Shown: positions 17,083-26,048, numbered from the stretch's first letter. The stretch: DNA of 64,000 nt from Achromobacter sp. HZ34 (GCF_002209485.1 NZ_NJIX01000001.1:1116001-1180000); one strand, 5' to 3'. Notes: generated by a model not told the origin, from the sequence alone. Made by a program: numbers and translations.

Positions 17083-17222
17083 TGCCCACGTCCCTGACCA
17101 CGCCATTGCCCGCACTTCGTGGCGTTCACGCACGGGGTGGCGGGCTCGTCGAGACGCCATGGGGTCGAGTCAGGTCTCAAGGTGATCAGCCCCGGCCTTC
17201 GGGCAGTTCAGAGCCCGCAACG

Positions 17223-17245
17223 CTGCGACGCCGCCGCTGTCGCAG
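17223..17245 (+). terminator. Possible stem-loop after the YcaC-like gene
   Basis: CTGCGAC and GTCGCAG form a 7-bp stem with a 9-base loop, 140 bases after the stop codon, in the 282-base gap between convergent genes. No T-run follows. Nothing else was seen in this gap apart from a 55-codon frame that overlaps the opposite gene and is not supported. Confidence 0.3.
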
Positions 17246-17364
17246 ACCGCGGGGCGTGGGTGCAGGCATCAATCGAAGCAATGCGGGGACAGTGATGAAA
17301 CGAACCGATATCGTGAAGCATCGCACACCGTCGGGGGAAAGCGCCGATGAACCCCGACCGGCGG

Positions 17365-18288
17365 CTACGCGACGCGACCGGCCCCTTCCCTCACATTCCA
17401 CGCTTCGAAGGCCTCATGGCGGGCCAGTAGCCGGCGCGCGTTGCCGTAATCCGGTCCGTTAACCGGAGCTTCTCCCGCCACGTCGGGTGCTTCATAGTGC
17501 CGCACCGTCTCGCGCGCTTGCGCGACTTCCGCGTGGGAAGGCGTCATGGCTACATGTATCAAGGCAACCTGAGACTCCCGCACGGTGCATTTCGCCTTCA
17601 GGCCGATACGCCTGGCCCAGGCCAGATCCGCACGCAGCGCGTCGTCATCCCGATAGCTGAAAGGACAATCTATCGGAACGCAGCCCGCCGCGATGCAGTC
17701 AACGAGAAAACGCGCGCGTACCGGCTGCAGCTCGATGCCATCCGGACCGCGCACCACGCCGAGATCCGTACTGAGGTCCTCGGCCGCCAGCAGGCAGGCA
17801 CTTACACGCGGACTCGCGGTAAGGATGGCCACCGCGCTGACGACACCCCGCGCCGACTCCAGCGTAGGCACGATTTCCGTGCTGCCCAGTGGCAACCCGA
17901 GCCGGCGTTCATGGGCCGTGCAGGCCGCGTCAAGGGCCGCGACCTGGGCGGGGGTCTCGACATGCGGCAGCAGCACGGCCGCGGGGCGGCCGGACATGAT
18001 GCCGGCCAGGTCGTCCAGTCCGCCCTGGTCGAGCTTGTTGATGCGCACGGCCCCCACCGCGCCCTGCGCGCGGCACTCCGCCATGAAAGTGATTATCCGT
18101 GCCCATGCCGCTGGCCGGTCGGCAGGCGCCGTGAACTCCTCCAGATCGGCAACCAGCACATCGGCCTTGCTTTCCAGGCCCGCGCGCTGCTTGTCGGCAT
18201 GCAGGCCGGGAACGAACAGCCAGCTGCGACGCAAGGCGGGCGGACGAATGGTTGAAGAAGATGCAGTCACAAGGGCCTCACGGAGCAA
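17365..18288 (-). CDS. HpcH/HpaI aldolase / citrate lyase beta-like (CitE) family protein
   Basis: TIM-barrel Mg-dependent lyase family, 307 residues. Visible family marks: RRSWLFVPGLHADKQ, VADLEEFTAPADRPAA, RINKLD (substrate Arg), IVPTLESARGV and LAAEDLSTDLGV (metal Glu and Asp). Members cleave malyl-CoA, citramalyl-CoA or related 3-hydroxy acids. The start at 18288 overlaps the RraA-like gene by 11 bases, so the two are translationally coupled. Last gene of the MFS operon. With its aldolase-like partner it likely cleaves a hydroxy-dicarboxylate taken up by the transporter. Confidence 0.88.
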   Translation of the reverse strand: MLREALVTASSSTIRPPALRRSWLFVPGLHADKQRAGLESKADVLVADLEEFTAPADRPAAWARIITFMAECRAQGAVGAVRINKLDQGGLDDLAGIMSGRPAAVLLPHVETPAQVAALDAACTAHERRLGLPLGSTEIVPTLESARGVVSAVAILTASPRVSACLLAAEDLSTDLGVVRGPDGIELQPVRARFLVDCIAAGCVPIDCPFSYRDDDALRADLAWARRIGLKAKCTVRESQVALIHVAMTPSHAEVAQARETVRHYEAPDVAGEAPVNGPDYGNARRLLARHEAFEAWNVREGAGRVA

Positions 18289-18904
18289 GCTTGAGCAGCG
18301 TATCCAACGGCTCGCCGGCGCGCATGCGCGCCAGCACGTCCGGCTCCGCGGCGTCCGATGCCAACGCCATCTCGACAGTATGCGCCGCCACCGTATCCGT
18401 CAGGAACATCACGCCGTTGTCATCGGCAAGCACGATGTCACCAGGGCACACCAGAACGCCGCCGCACTGCACCGGGATGTCATGGGCGCTGGTGACGTCG
18501 TCCTCCAGCTTGTTTGTCAGCAGGCTGGTCCCATATGCGAACACCGGCAACCCCATGGCACGCAGCTCCAACACATCGGTGATCACGCCGTGGACGATGA
18601 CACCCGCGGCGCCCGCGCACTGCAGCGCGGTGCCGGTGACGGCGCCGATGGGCGCATGCGCTCCGATGGCGCTGGCGTCGATGACCAGCACTTCACCCGG
18701 GCGCAGGCGCACGATGCAGCGATTCACCGCATATGCGTTGGGCGCCGCCAGCTTCAGGGTGCGGGCGCGGCCAACCACCTTGACACCTGGAACGAGCGCG
18801 CGCAGCAGCGGGCTGGCAAAGCCTTCTTCCAGAAAATGACCCAGCGTGGGAAAGCTGACCTGGTCGAGCTGCCGTAGCAGCGCATCTTGGGAGGATTCAT
18901 CCAT
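18278..18904 (-). CDS. RraA-family protein (HMG/CHA aldolase-like) with substituted catalytic-site residues
   Basis: About 208 residues from the ATG at 18904, which has AGGAA eight bases upstream; the longer start at 18934 lacks this. The RraA fold is clear: GRARTLKLAAPNA, VLVIDASAIG, AAGVIVHGVITD, RAMGLPVFAYG. In the 4-hydroxy-4-methyl-2-oxoglutarate aldolases and RraA this region normally reads G-x-V-R-D; here it is GVITD, so the Arg that contacts the substrate appears replaced by Thr while the metal Asp stays. Activity may therefore differ from the known aldolases. Confidence 0.87.
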   Translation of the reverse strand: MDESSQDALLRQLDQVSFPTLGHFLEEGFASPLLRALVPGVKVVGRARTLKLAAPNAYAVNRCIVRLRPGEVLVIDASAIGAHAPIGAVTGTALQCAGAAGVIVHGVITDVLELRAMGLPVFAYGTSLLTNKLEDDVTSAHDIPVQCGGVLVCPGDIVLADDNGVMFLTDTVAAHTVEMALASDAAEPDVLARMRAGEPLDTLLKLAP

Positions 18905-18946
18905 ATTCGGGTTTCCTGCAAAACAGACAGGCAAAATCAGAGGGTC

Positions 18947-20290
18947 TTAGCGCAGGACGCTTTGCGCTTGCTCACCGGCGCGGGCACGCAGCAGCGTCTC
19001 GGTCAGCATCAGCAAAGCGATCAAGGACAAAATCGCCGAGCCGATCATGAACCAGGCCACCGACGAACCGCGCCCGGTCATCGACAGCAGCGCGGTGGTG
19101 ATGATGGGCGTGGACGCGCTGCCCAGCAAGCCGGACAACATGTAGCTGATCGACAGGCCCGAATAGCGCACCTTGGCGCCGAACAGCTCTGCCAGGAAGG
19201 TCGCGATGGGGCCGTAGTTGGCGGCAAAGGCGGTCATCATCAACAGGTAACCGGCCAGCGCGAGCCCATAGACTTTAGTGTCCATCAACCAGAACATCGG
19301 GAACGCGACGAGGGCCTCGGCCACGATCCCGCCGATGATGACAGGCTTGCGGCCGACTTTGTCCGAAAGGGCGCCAAAGAGCGGCAATAGCAAGATGCAG
19401 GCCGCGCAGGATATCAGGACGATGGACAGCATCTCGTTGCGGGAGAAGCCCAGGGTCTGCGTGCCATACGTCAGGCCAAAGGCCACGATCAGATTGAAGG
19501 ACGAGCCCGTGGACATGGTGGCGACGCCGCCCAGCAGGACCTGCTTCCAATCCTTGCGCAGCACCTCCATCAGCGGCAGCTTGACCTGCGAGTTGGCTTC
19601 CTTGACCTTGTTGAAGGAAGGCGTCTCGGTGGTATTCAGGCGGATGTAGAGGCCGACGGCCACCAGCAGGCAGCTCGCCAGGAACGGCAGGCGCCAGCCC
19701 CAGGACAACATGGCCTCGCTGGAAAGCATCAGGTTGCAGGCCAGGAACGTCAGGTTGGCGATCAAGGTGCCGGCAGGCACGCCGATCTGCACCCATGAAC
19801 CGTAGATGCCGCGTCGGTTCGAGGGCGCATGCTCCACCGCCATGAGCACCGCCCCACCCCATTCCCCACCCAGCGCCAGCCCCTGGATGATGCGCAGGGT
19901 CAGCAGCAGGATCGGCGCCCAGATACCCAGCACGGAATAATCGGGCAGCAATCCGATGGCGAACGTGGCCGCGCCCATGATAAGCAGGGAAATCAGCAGC
20001 ATGGATTTGCGGCCAAGGCGGTCGCCGAAATGCCCGAACAGCGCGGCGCCAAGGATGCGGGCCACATAGGCGGAAGCAAAGGTGCCGAACGCCAGCAGCG
20101 TGCCGATCAGGGGATCGAAGGCGGGAAAGAACACCTTGTTGAATACCAGGGCAGACGCGGTCGCGAAGATGAACAGGTCGTACCACTCCACGGTGGTACC
20201 GATGACGCTGGCAACGGCGACTTTGCGCATGCTCGCCTCGGTGGAGGCTGGGGACGGCGATACCACGGCGGCGGAGGGGGAAGCGCTCAT
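18947..20290 (-). CDS. MFS transporter, metabolite:H+ symporter (MHS) type
   Basis: Twelve-helix major facilitator, 447 residues from the ATG at 20290 (a TTG at 20326 is less likely). MHS hallmarks: ASVIGTTVEWYDLFIFATAS in helix 1, FGHFGDRLGRKSML between helices 2 and 3, RIIQGLALGGEWGGA in helix 4, and DKVGRKPV in the second half. Relatives carry citrate, shikimate, proline/betaine or aromatic acids with protons. It heads the operon with RraA-like and CitE-like enzymes, and two GntR-type operators lie upstream. Confidence 0.92.
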   Translation of the reverse strand: MSASPSAAVVSPSPASTEASMRKVAVASVIGTTVEWYDLFIFATASALVFNKVFFPAFDPLIGTLLAFGTFASAYVARILGAALFGHFGDRLGRKSMLLISLLIMGAATFAIGLLPDYSVLGIWAPILLLTLRIIQGLALGGEWGGAVLMAVEHAPSNRRGIYGSWVQIGVPAGTLIANLTFLACNLMLSSEAMLSWGWRLPFLASCLLVAVGLYIRLNTTETPSFNKVKEANSQVKLPLMEVLRKDWKQVLLGGVATMSTGSSFNLIVAFGLTYGTQTLGFSRNEMLSIVLISCAACILLLPLFGALSDKVGRKPVIIGGIVAEALVAFPMFWLMDTKVYGLALAGYLLMMTAFAANYGPIATFLAELFGAKVRYSGLSISYMLSGLLGSASTPIITTALLSMTGRGSSVAWFMIGSAILSLIALLMLTETLLRARAGEQAQSVLR

Positions 20291-20352
20291 TGGGATGATC
20301 CAGGAGATGGAAACAAGGGAATCCAACCGTAGTTTTAAACAAACTGGGCGGG

Positions 20353-20378
20353 TGGTCAGGCCAATTTAATGCTATACC
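20353..20378. promoter_or_regulatory. GntR operator TGGTC-A-GGCCA plus CTATACC box, MFS operon
   Basis: Imperfect palindrome TGGTCAGGCCA at 20353-20363, then 8 bases, then CTATACC at 20372-20378. On the minus strand this reads as a -10 box TATAG followed by the operator over the start region of the MFS operon, so binding would repress. The same layout occurs at 21365-21390. Confidence 0.75.
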
Positions 20379-20420
20379 GCCATGCCCAGGTTTGTTTATA
20401 GACGTTTTCCCTAGGTCCGA

Positions 20421-20431
20421 TGGCCAGACCA
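20421..20431. promoter_or_regulatory. Second GntR operator upstream of the MFS operon
   Basis: TGGCCAGACCA, the reverse complement of TGGTCTGGCCA, 68 bases centre-to-centre from the first site. It differs from the other three copies only at the central base. Both lie in the gap between the end of the GntR gene and the MFS start. Confidence 0.65.
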
Positions 20432-20470
20432 GATTAGGCGCCAACCGCTGTCGCAGTTGGCAATCGAAGC

Positions 20471-21232
20471 CTACTCCGAGATATCCCCAGACAAACGGGA
20501 AGAAATGCCCGACAAATGCAAGGACATCGCGTGGCGCGCGCGGATGGGATCCTTCGCCACGATCGCGGCGACGATGCGGTCGTGCTCCCGGATGGCGGCG
20601 CGCCAGGCCACCGCGTCGACGAAATGCTTGTCCAGTTGGCGGTACATGGCGCTGGCTTCGTACAGATCCCAGACGTGAGTGACGACCGAGGCCAGACCCG
20701 GGTTGCCACAGGCCGCGCCGATGGCCTGATGGAAGGCGCGGTCATGAACGAAATCCCCTGCTTCCGGCGACTGCTCAAGGTCCATCCGCCGGTGCATCTC
20801 GATAATGTGCGCCACCTGTTCGGGCTGGGCATTCTGCGCCGCCAGGGCGGCGCATTCCGGCTCGACCAGCGCCCGTACGTCGAGCAAGCCGAAGGGGCCG
20901 GCATCGCGCGCCGCCGCCAGCAGATCCATGCGTGCGGAGGCTTGCAGCGCGGCCTCGTCGGACCGCTCCAGGCCGGCGGCAGCGGGCGCCCGGCGATTGG
21001 CGTCCAGGACGAACACGCCGGCGCCCACGCGGACTTCCACGTAGCCGCCTATTTCCAACGCAATCAGGGCTTCCCTCAAGGTGGAGCGCGCCACGTTGAG
21101 CTGTTCGGCCAGTTCTCGTTCCGCCGGCAGCCTGGCGCCTGGCCGGAATTCGCCCGCAGCGATCTTGCTCGCGATCTGATCCGCGATCAGACGGTACAAA
21201 CGCGGTACGGAAACGGCCTGCACAGAGGACAT
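20471..21232 (-). CDS. FCD-domain GntR-family regulator controlling the flanking catabolic operons
   Basis: About 253 residues: N-terminal winged helix (RLPAERELAEQLNVARSTLREAL) and an FCD effector domain with the metal-binding pattern D..H in VHDRAFHQAIG and later His residues (HVWDLY, MSLHLSG). I start at the ATG 21232; the upstream frame lacks homology. It sits between the MFS-RraA-CitE operon and the divergent TPP-enzyme operon. Four copies of an 11-bp operator occupy just the two intergenic regions next to it, so it very probably represses both operons and itself until a carboxylate inducer binds. Confidence 0.92.
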   Translation of the reverse strand: MSSVQAVSVPRLYRLIADQIASKIAAGEFRPGARLPAERELAEQLNVARSTLREALIALEIGGYVEVRVGAGVFVLDANRRAPAAAGLERSDEAALQASARMDLLAAARDAGPFGLLDVRALVEPECAALAAQNAQPEQVAHIIEMHRRMDLEQSPEAGDFVHDRAFHQAIGAACGNPGLASVVTHVWDLYEASAMYRQLDKHFVDAVAWRAAIREHDRIVAAIVAKDPIRARHAMSLHLSGISSRLSGDISE

Positions 21233-21364
21233 TGAGGGTCCAGAAAGGAAAAAGGGACAAGGCTGAAAAGCAGCCGAGGCCAAATTATATAAGGCCGAAC
21301 CTCGGCGCCAGCCCGGCGAAACAGCTCGCCGCCCTTGCCATGCTTCTATGGCATCACGTAGAAT

Positions 21365-21390
21365 TGGCCGGACCATCCGGACACTATACC
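21365..21390. promoter_or_regulatory. GntR operator TGGCC-G-GACCA plus CTATACC box, gntR/TPP-enzyme divergent region
   Basis: TGGCCGGACCA at 21365-21375, 8 bases, CTATACC at 21384-21390: same sequence pattern and same spacing as at 20353. On the minus strand TATAGT is a good -10 box for the GntR gene with the operator just downstream, implying autorepression. Confidence 0.75.
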
Positions 21391-21420
21391 AATAAGACGC
21401 GACCGCACAACCACACCCGG

Positions 21421-21431
21421 TGGCCGGACCA
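21421..21431. promoter_or_regulatory. GntR operator upstream of the TPP-enzyme operon
   Basis: TGGCCGGACCA, identical to 21365-21375 over 11 bases, centred 56 bases from it and about 57 bases before the TPP-enzyme ATG. Well placed to control the plus-strand promoter. Confidence 0.72.
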
Positions 21432-21482
21432 ATCAGCGATTATCAGCGTCGTCCATAGACAACCCCTCCCCGACCCCGCGAC

Positions 21483-23207
21483 ATGACTTCAGCTACGTCC
21501 ATCCAAGTCCCCCAGGCCCGGCCTCGCAACGGCGGCCAGATCCTCGTCGAGCAACTGATCATTCAAGGCGTCAAACGCGTATTCCTGGTGCCTGGTGAAA
21601 GCTATCTGCCCTGCATCGACGCGCTGTATGACCATCAGGACGCCATCCAACCCGTGGTCTGCCGTCAGGAGAGCGGCGCCGGCTACATGGCGGAAGCCTA
21701 CGGCAAGCTCACGGGCGAGCCCGGTATCTGTTTCGTCACCCGCGGTCCCGGCGCAACCAATGCCAGCATCGCCGTCCATACGGCCCACCAGGATTCCACC
21801 CCGCTGATCCTCTTCATCGGCCAGGTCGGCAACGATTTCGTCGAACGCGAGGCGTTCCAGGAAGTCGACTATCGGCGCATGTTCGGCGAGATGGCCAAGT
21901 GGGTCGCGCAGATCGACCGCACCGACCGCATCCCCGAATACATCGCCCGCGCCTTTGCCACTGCCACCAGCGGTCGTCCCGGTCCGGTGGTGCTGGCGCT
22001 GCCTGAAGACACTCTTTGGGGAAACGCCTGCGTGGCGGACGTGCCGCGCTACCAACGCGCGCGGTCGGCGCCGACGCCCGCCGCCATGACGCAGCTGGCG
22101 CAATTGCTCGACACCGCGCAGCGCCCCTTCCTGTTGCTCGGTGGTTCCGGCTGGACGCCGGAGGCGGCCAAAAGCATGGAAGCCCTGGCCGAACGCTACG
22201 ACCTGCCCGTGGGCGTGGCGTGGCGCCGCCTGGAATGCTTCGACAACCGCCATCCCAACTTCGCTGGTCACGTCGGCTGGGGCATGCCCGAAGCGCTGCG
22301 TCGACGCGCACTGGCCAGCGACCTGCTGATTGCCGTCGGCACGCGCATGGGTGAGGCCACGACCGAAGGCTATTCCCTGATCGAGAGCCCAGTGCCCAGG
22401 CAGCGCCTGGTGCATGTATATCCCGACGCCAACGAGCTGGGACGGGTTTTCCATCCTACGCTGCCAATCGCGGCCGACGTCAATGCATTCGCCTCCGCCG
22501 CCGAAGCGCTGCATCCCAAATCACCCAAAGCAAGCCGCAACTCGGCCCATGAGGCCCACGCTGCCTATCTGGCCGAACAAGCGCCCAAGGAGGCCCCTGG
22601 CGCCCTGAACCTGAACAAGGTCGCCTGCCACGTGCGCGATCATGCCCCGGCGGACACCTGCATCACCGTGGGCGCGGGTAACTATGCGCTCTTTCCGCAT
22701 GCCTACCACCGCTACAGCGGCGTGGGCACCAGTCTGGCGCCCACCGTAGGTTCGATGGGCTATGGCCTGCCCGCGGCGATCTCCGCCAAATTGGAGCAAC
22801 CCGCGCGTACCGTGATCTGCTTTGCAGGCGATGGCTGCTTTCAGATGAATATCCAGGAATTGGGCGTTGCCATGCAATACAGGGTCGGCATCGTGATCCT
22901 GGTATTCAACAACGGGATCTGGGGCACCATCCGCGCGCACCAGGAGCGCGAGTTCCCTGGCCGCACGATCGCCCTGGGTTTCGACAATCCCGAGTTCACT
23001 GAATTGATCCGCGCCTATAAAGGCTACGGCGAAATCGTCGACAAGGACGCGGACTTCGGCCCGGCGTTCGCCCGCGCCCTTGCCTATGCCGACGAGAAAC
23101 AGCTGCCGGCGCTGCTGGAACTGCGTTATGACGCAGACGGCATCGCGCCCGGCATGACCCTGAGCAAAATCCAGGCGGACGCCTACGCCCGGCAACGCCA
23201 GGCTTGA
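21483..23207 (+). CDS. Thiamine-diphosphate-dependent enzyme, acetolactate synthase-like
   Basis: A 574-residue three-domain ThDP enzyme. The cofactor-activating Glu is E63 in CRQESGAGYMAEAYGK, so it is not a glyoxylate carboligase, which lacks this residue. The PYR domain shows FVTRGPGATNASIAVHTA; the central domain PFLLLGGSGW; the PP domain GDG at 449-451 with NN downstream (AGDGCFQMN ... VFNNGIWG). Family reactions are 2-oxoacid decarboxylation or carboligation. The ATG has no clear Shine-Dalgarno. First gene of an operon with an M20 amidohydrolase and an aldehyde dehydrogenase, which fits a decarboxylase that hands an aldehyde to the latter. Confidence 0.92.
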   Translation: MTSATSIQVPQARPRNGGQILVEQLIIQGVKRVFLVPGESYLPCIDALYDHQDAIQPVVCRQESGAGYMAEAYGKLTGEPGICFVTRGPGATNASIAVHTAHQDSTPLILFIGQVGNDFVEREAFQEVDYRRMFGEMAKWVAQIDRTDRIPEYIARAFATATSGRPGPVVLALPEDTLWGNACVADVPRYQRARSAPTPAAMTQLAQLLDTAQRPFLLLGGSGWTPEAAKSMEALAERYDLPVGVAWRRLECFDNRHPNFAGHVGWGMPEALRRRALASDLLIAVGTRMGEATTEGYSLIESPVPRQRLVHVYPDANELGRVFHPTLPIAADVNAFASAAEALHPKSPKASRNSAHEAHAAYLAEQAPKEAPGALNLNKVACHVRDHAPADTCITVGAGNYALFPHAYHRYSGVGTSLAPTVGSMGYGLPAAISAKLEQPARTVICFAGDGCFQMNIQELGVAMQYRVGIVILVFNNGIWGTIRAHQEREFPGRTIALGFDNPEFTELIRAYKGYGEIVDKDADFGPAFARALAYADEKQLPALLELRYDADGIAPGMTLSKIQADAYARQRQA

Positions 23208-23229
23208 TCCGACAAACAAGGAACCCTTT

Positions 23230-24477
23230 ATGAACCCGCTTCAAATCAATGGCGCCAGGCTCTGGCAATCCCTGATGGATCTGGCCAGGATCGGCGCGAC
23301 CCCCAAGGGCGGCAACGCCCGCCTGGCCTTGACCGCGCTGGACGGCGCGGGCCGCGACCTCGTGGTCGGCTGGATGCGCGACGCCGGTCTGGCCATCACG
23401 GTGGACCAGATCGGCAATATCTTCGGACGCCGGGCTGGCCGCAATCCAGATCTGCCGCCCGTCATGACGGGCAGCCACATCGATACGCAACCGACCGGCG
23501 GCAAGTTCGATGGCTGCTATGGCGTCCTGGCCGGCCTCGAGGTCATGCGTACATTGCAAGATCAGGACATCATCACGGAAGCCCCGTTGGAATTGGCCAT
23601 CTGGACCAACGAAGAAGGCTCGCGCTTCGTGCCGGTGATGATGGGGTCGGGTGTATTCACCGGTGTGTTCTCGCTGCAGACCGCGCTGGACGCGCAGGAT
23701 ACCCAGGGCAAGCGCGTGGCGGACGAACTGAGCGCCATCGGCTATGCCGGTACCGCGCCCATCGGCCGCCCCATCGGGGCGTACTTCGAAGCCCACATCG
23801 AGCAAGGCCCGGTGCTGGAAGCCGAAGACAAGGTCATCGGCGTGGTAAGCGGCTCGCTGGGCGTGCGCTGGTACGACATCACGGTCACGGGCATGGAGGC
23901 CCATGCGGGTCCCACGCCCATGACCTTGCGCCGCGACGCGCTCTATGGCTCCACCTATCTGATGCAGGAGGTGGTGAAGATCGCCGAAGCCTTCGCGCCG
24001 CACGGCCGCGGCACAGTCGGCGTGGCGACGATACATCCGTCTTCGCGCAACGTGATACCCGGCGCCGTCTCCTTCACTGTCGATCTGCGCCACCTGGACG
24101 AAGGGCTGCTGACGTCCATGGATGCCCGGCTGCGCGATGCCTGCGCCAGGCTGGCTGACGGCACGACCACCGGCACCCCGCTCGACGTCGATGTGCGAGA
24201 GATTCAGTACTTCAAGCCCACCCCATTCAACATTGGCCTGGTCGGCCGCGTGCGCACGGAGGCGCTGGCAAGGGGCTACAGCCAGATGGACATCGTGACG
24301 GGGGCCGGACACGACGCCGTCTACGTCGCCGGCGTCGCTCCAGCCGCAATGATTTTCGTGCCGTGCAAGGACGGCATCAGCCACAACGAGATCGAGGACG
24401 CCAAGCCCGAGCACCTTGAGGCAGGCGCCAACGTCCTGCTTGGTGCCATGCTTGCCGAGGCCGGCGCACGCCCCTGA
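23230..24477 (+). CDS. M20-family Zn-dependent hydantoinase/carbamoylase (N-carbamoyl-L-amino acid hydrolase type)
   Basis: A 415-residue binuclear metallo-amidohydrolase. Metal ligands fit the family: H83 in GSHIDTQPTGG, D94 in KFDGCYG, E128/E129 in NEEGSRF, His in EAHIEQGPVLE, and a C-terminal His in GAGHDAVY/ISHNEIED. The dimerisation insert is present (MEAHAGPTPMTLRRDA). Relatives hydrolyse N-carbamoyl amino acids, allantoate or 3-ureidopropionate. AAGGAA lies before the ATG. Being between a ThDP enzyme and an aldehyde dehydrogenase suggests removal of a carbamoyl or amide group early in a catabolic route. Confidence 0.92.
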   Translation: MNPLQINGARLWQSLMDLARIGATPKGGNARLALTALDGAGRDLVVGWMRDAGLAITVDQIGNIFGRRAGRNPDLPPVMTGSHIDTQPTGGKFDGCYGVLAGLEVMRTLQDQDIITEAPLELAIWTNEEGSRFVPVMMGSGVFTGVFSLQTALDAQDTQGKRVADELSAIGYAGTAPIGRPIGAYFEAHIEQGPVLEAEDKVIGVVSGSLGVRWYDITVTGMEAHAGPTPMTLRRDALYGSTYLMQEVVKIAEAFAPHGRGTVGVATIHPSSRNVIPGAVSFTVDLRHLDEGLLTSMDARLRDACARLADGTTTGTPLDVDVREIQYFKPTPFNIGLVGRVRTEALARGYSQMDIVTGAGHDAVYVAGVAPAAMIFVPCKDGISHNEIEDAKPEHLEAGANVLLGAMLAEAGARP

Positions 24478-24509
24478 CTCATCCAAACCACCCTGGACCT
24501 GGACACGCG

Positions 24510-26009
24510 ATGAACCACTTGCACGATCTCGCCTACTGGCGCGCCAAGGCCGACCAGCTCAGCTTCCGGACCCAAGCCTACATTGACGGGCAATGGACCG
24601 ATGCGAGCGACGGCGCTACTTTCGACACCCTCAACCCGGCCACCGGCCAGGTCCTGGCCAAGGTGGCGGCCTGCGGCGTCGCCGACGTCGATCGCGCGGT
24701 CGCCGCTGCCCGCCGCGCTTTTGAACGAGGCGTGTGGGCCGAGTTGCCCCGCACGGAACGCAAGGCCGCCCTGCTGCGGCTGGCCGCGTTGATCGACACG
24801 CATCGCGAAGAACTTGCGGTCCTTGAGACGGTCGACATGGGCAAGCCCATCGCCGATACCCTGCAGTACGACATCCCCGAAGCCGCGCGCACCTATGCCT
24901 GGTACGGCGAGGCCATCGACAAGCTTTACGACGAGATCGCGCCGACCGCGCCCGGCACGCTGGCCACCATCACCCGGGAGCCCGTAGGCGTGGTGGCCGC
25001 CGTGGTGCCTTGGAACTATCCCTTGCTGATGGCGAGCTGGAAGGTGGCGCCCGCGCTGGCGATGGGCAACAGCGTGGTGTTGAAGCCCGCCGAGCAATCT
25101 CCGTTGACCGCGCTGCGGCTGGCCGAACTCGCCGCACAGGCTGGCATCCCCGCGGGCGTTTTCAACGTGGTGCCTGGCCTGGGGCCTGCCGCCGGGCAAG
25201 CGTTGGGACGGCATGCCGATGTCGACTGCATCGCGTTTACGGGCTCGACGGCGACGGGCAAGCGCTTCATGGAGTATGCGGGTCAATCCAATTTGAAGCG
25301 CGTCTGGCTGGAGTGCGGCGGCAAGTCGCCGCACATCATCTTCGATGACTGTCCCGACCTGGACCGGGCCGCCCAGGCGGCCGCTATCGGTATATTCAAC
25401 AATCAGGGTGAAATCTGCATAGCGGGCTCGCGGCTGTACGTGCAGGACGGCATCTACGACGCCTTCATGGCCAAGCTCGACAGCTGGGCCGCGCGCATGC
25501 AGCCGGGAGACCCGCTCGATCCCGCCTCCGCGATGGGCGCCATCGTCGATGCGGCGCAGCTGGGCCGCGTCCTGTCTTACGTGCAGGCCGGGCAAGCGGA
25601 AGGTGCCCGCTTGCGCACCGGCGGCGCTACCGCCCGCCCGGAGACCGGCGGCTTTTATCTGCAACCGACTATCTTCGAATGCGCGTCGCAGGCCATGCGC
25701 ATCGTGCGCGAGGAAATTTTCGGACCGGTGCTGGCCGTCACGCGCTTCAGCACCGAGGAAGAAGCCCTCCGCATGGCGAACGACACGCCCTACGGCCTGG
25801 GCTCGGGACTGTGGACGGCCAATCTGGCCAGGGCGCATCGCGTGTCGAAGAAGTTGCGCGCCGGCCTGGTGTGGGTGAACTGCTACATGGACGGCGACGT
25901 CACCGTGCCCTTTGGCGGCGTGAAGCAATCCGGCTCGGGCCGCGACAAGTCGCTGCACGCGTTGGACAAATACACGGACCTGAAGACGACCTGGATCAGC
26001 CTGGTCTGA
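24510..26009 (+). CDS. NAD(P)-dependent aldehyde dehydrogenase
   Basis: A 499-residue class-1/2-like ALDH. Catalytic Cys in NNQGEICIAGSR, general base Glu in LECGGKSPHII, cofactor loop GSTATGKRFM, oxyanion Asn in VPWNYPLLMASWK, and C-terminal PFGGVKQSGSGRDKS. Related to gamma-glutamyl-gamma-aminobutyraldehyde and betaine-aldehyde types. It is the last gene of the TPP-enzyme operon and presumably oxidises the aldehyde made by the decarboxylase. A 160-base gap with its own promoter module separates it from the deacetylase gene. Confidence 0.95.
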   Translation: MNHLHDLAYWRAKADQLSFRTQAYIDGQWTDASDGATFDTLNPATGQVLAKVAACGVADVDRAVAAARRAFERGVWAELPRTERKAALLRLAALIDTHREELAVLETVDMGKPIADTLQYDIPEAARTYAWYGEAIDKLYDEIAPTAPGTLATITREPVGVVAAVVPWNYPLLMASWKVAPALAMGNSVVLKPAEQSPLTALRLAELAAQAGIPAGVFNVVPGLGPAAGQALGRHADVDCIAFTGSTATGKRFMEYAGQSNLKRVWLECGGKSPHIIFDDCPDLDRAAQAAAIGIFNNQGEICIAGSRLYVQDGIYDAFMAKLDSWAARMQPGDPLDPASAMGAIVDAAQLGRVLSYVQAGQAEGARLRTGGATARPETGGFYLQPTIFECASQAMRIVREEIFGPVLAVTRFSTEEEALRMANDTPYGLGSGLWTANLARAHRVSKKLRAGLVWVNCYMDGDVTVPFGGVKQSGSGRDKSLHALDKYTDLKTTWISLV

Positions 26010-26048
26010 TCGCCCGGCATCTTCGCTGGTGCTCATGGATTGTCCGAA

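Noticed and set aside
17292-17462. 55-codon plus-strand frame after the YcaC-like gene
   Set aside because: It overlaps the end of the CitE-family gene on the other strand, has no ribosome site and an Arg/Pro-rich shadow-like composition.
21483-23207. Glyoxylate carboligase of an allantoin pathway
   Set aside because: E63 is present; glyoxylate carboligase lacks this Glu, and no tartronate semialdehyde reductase or hydroxypyruvate isomerase is near.
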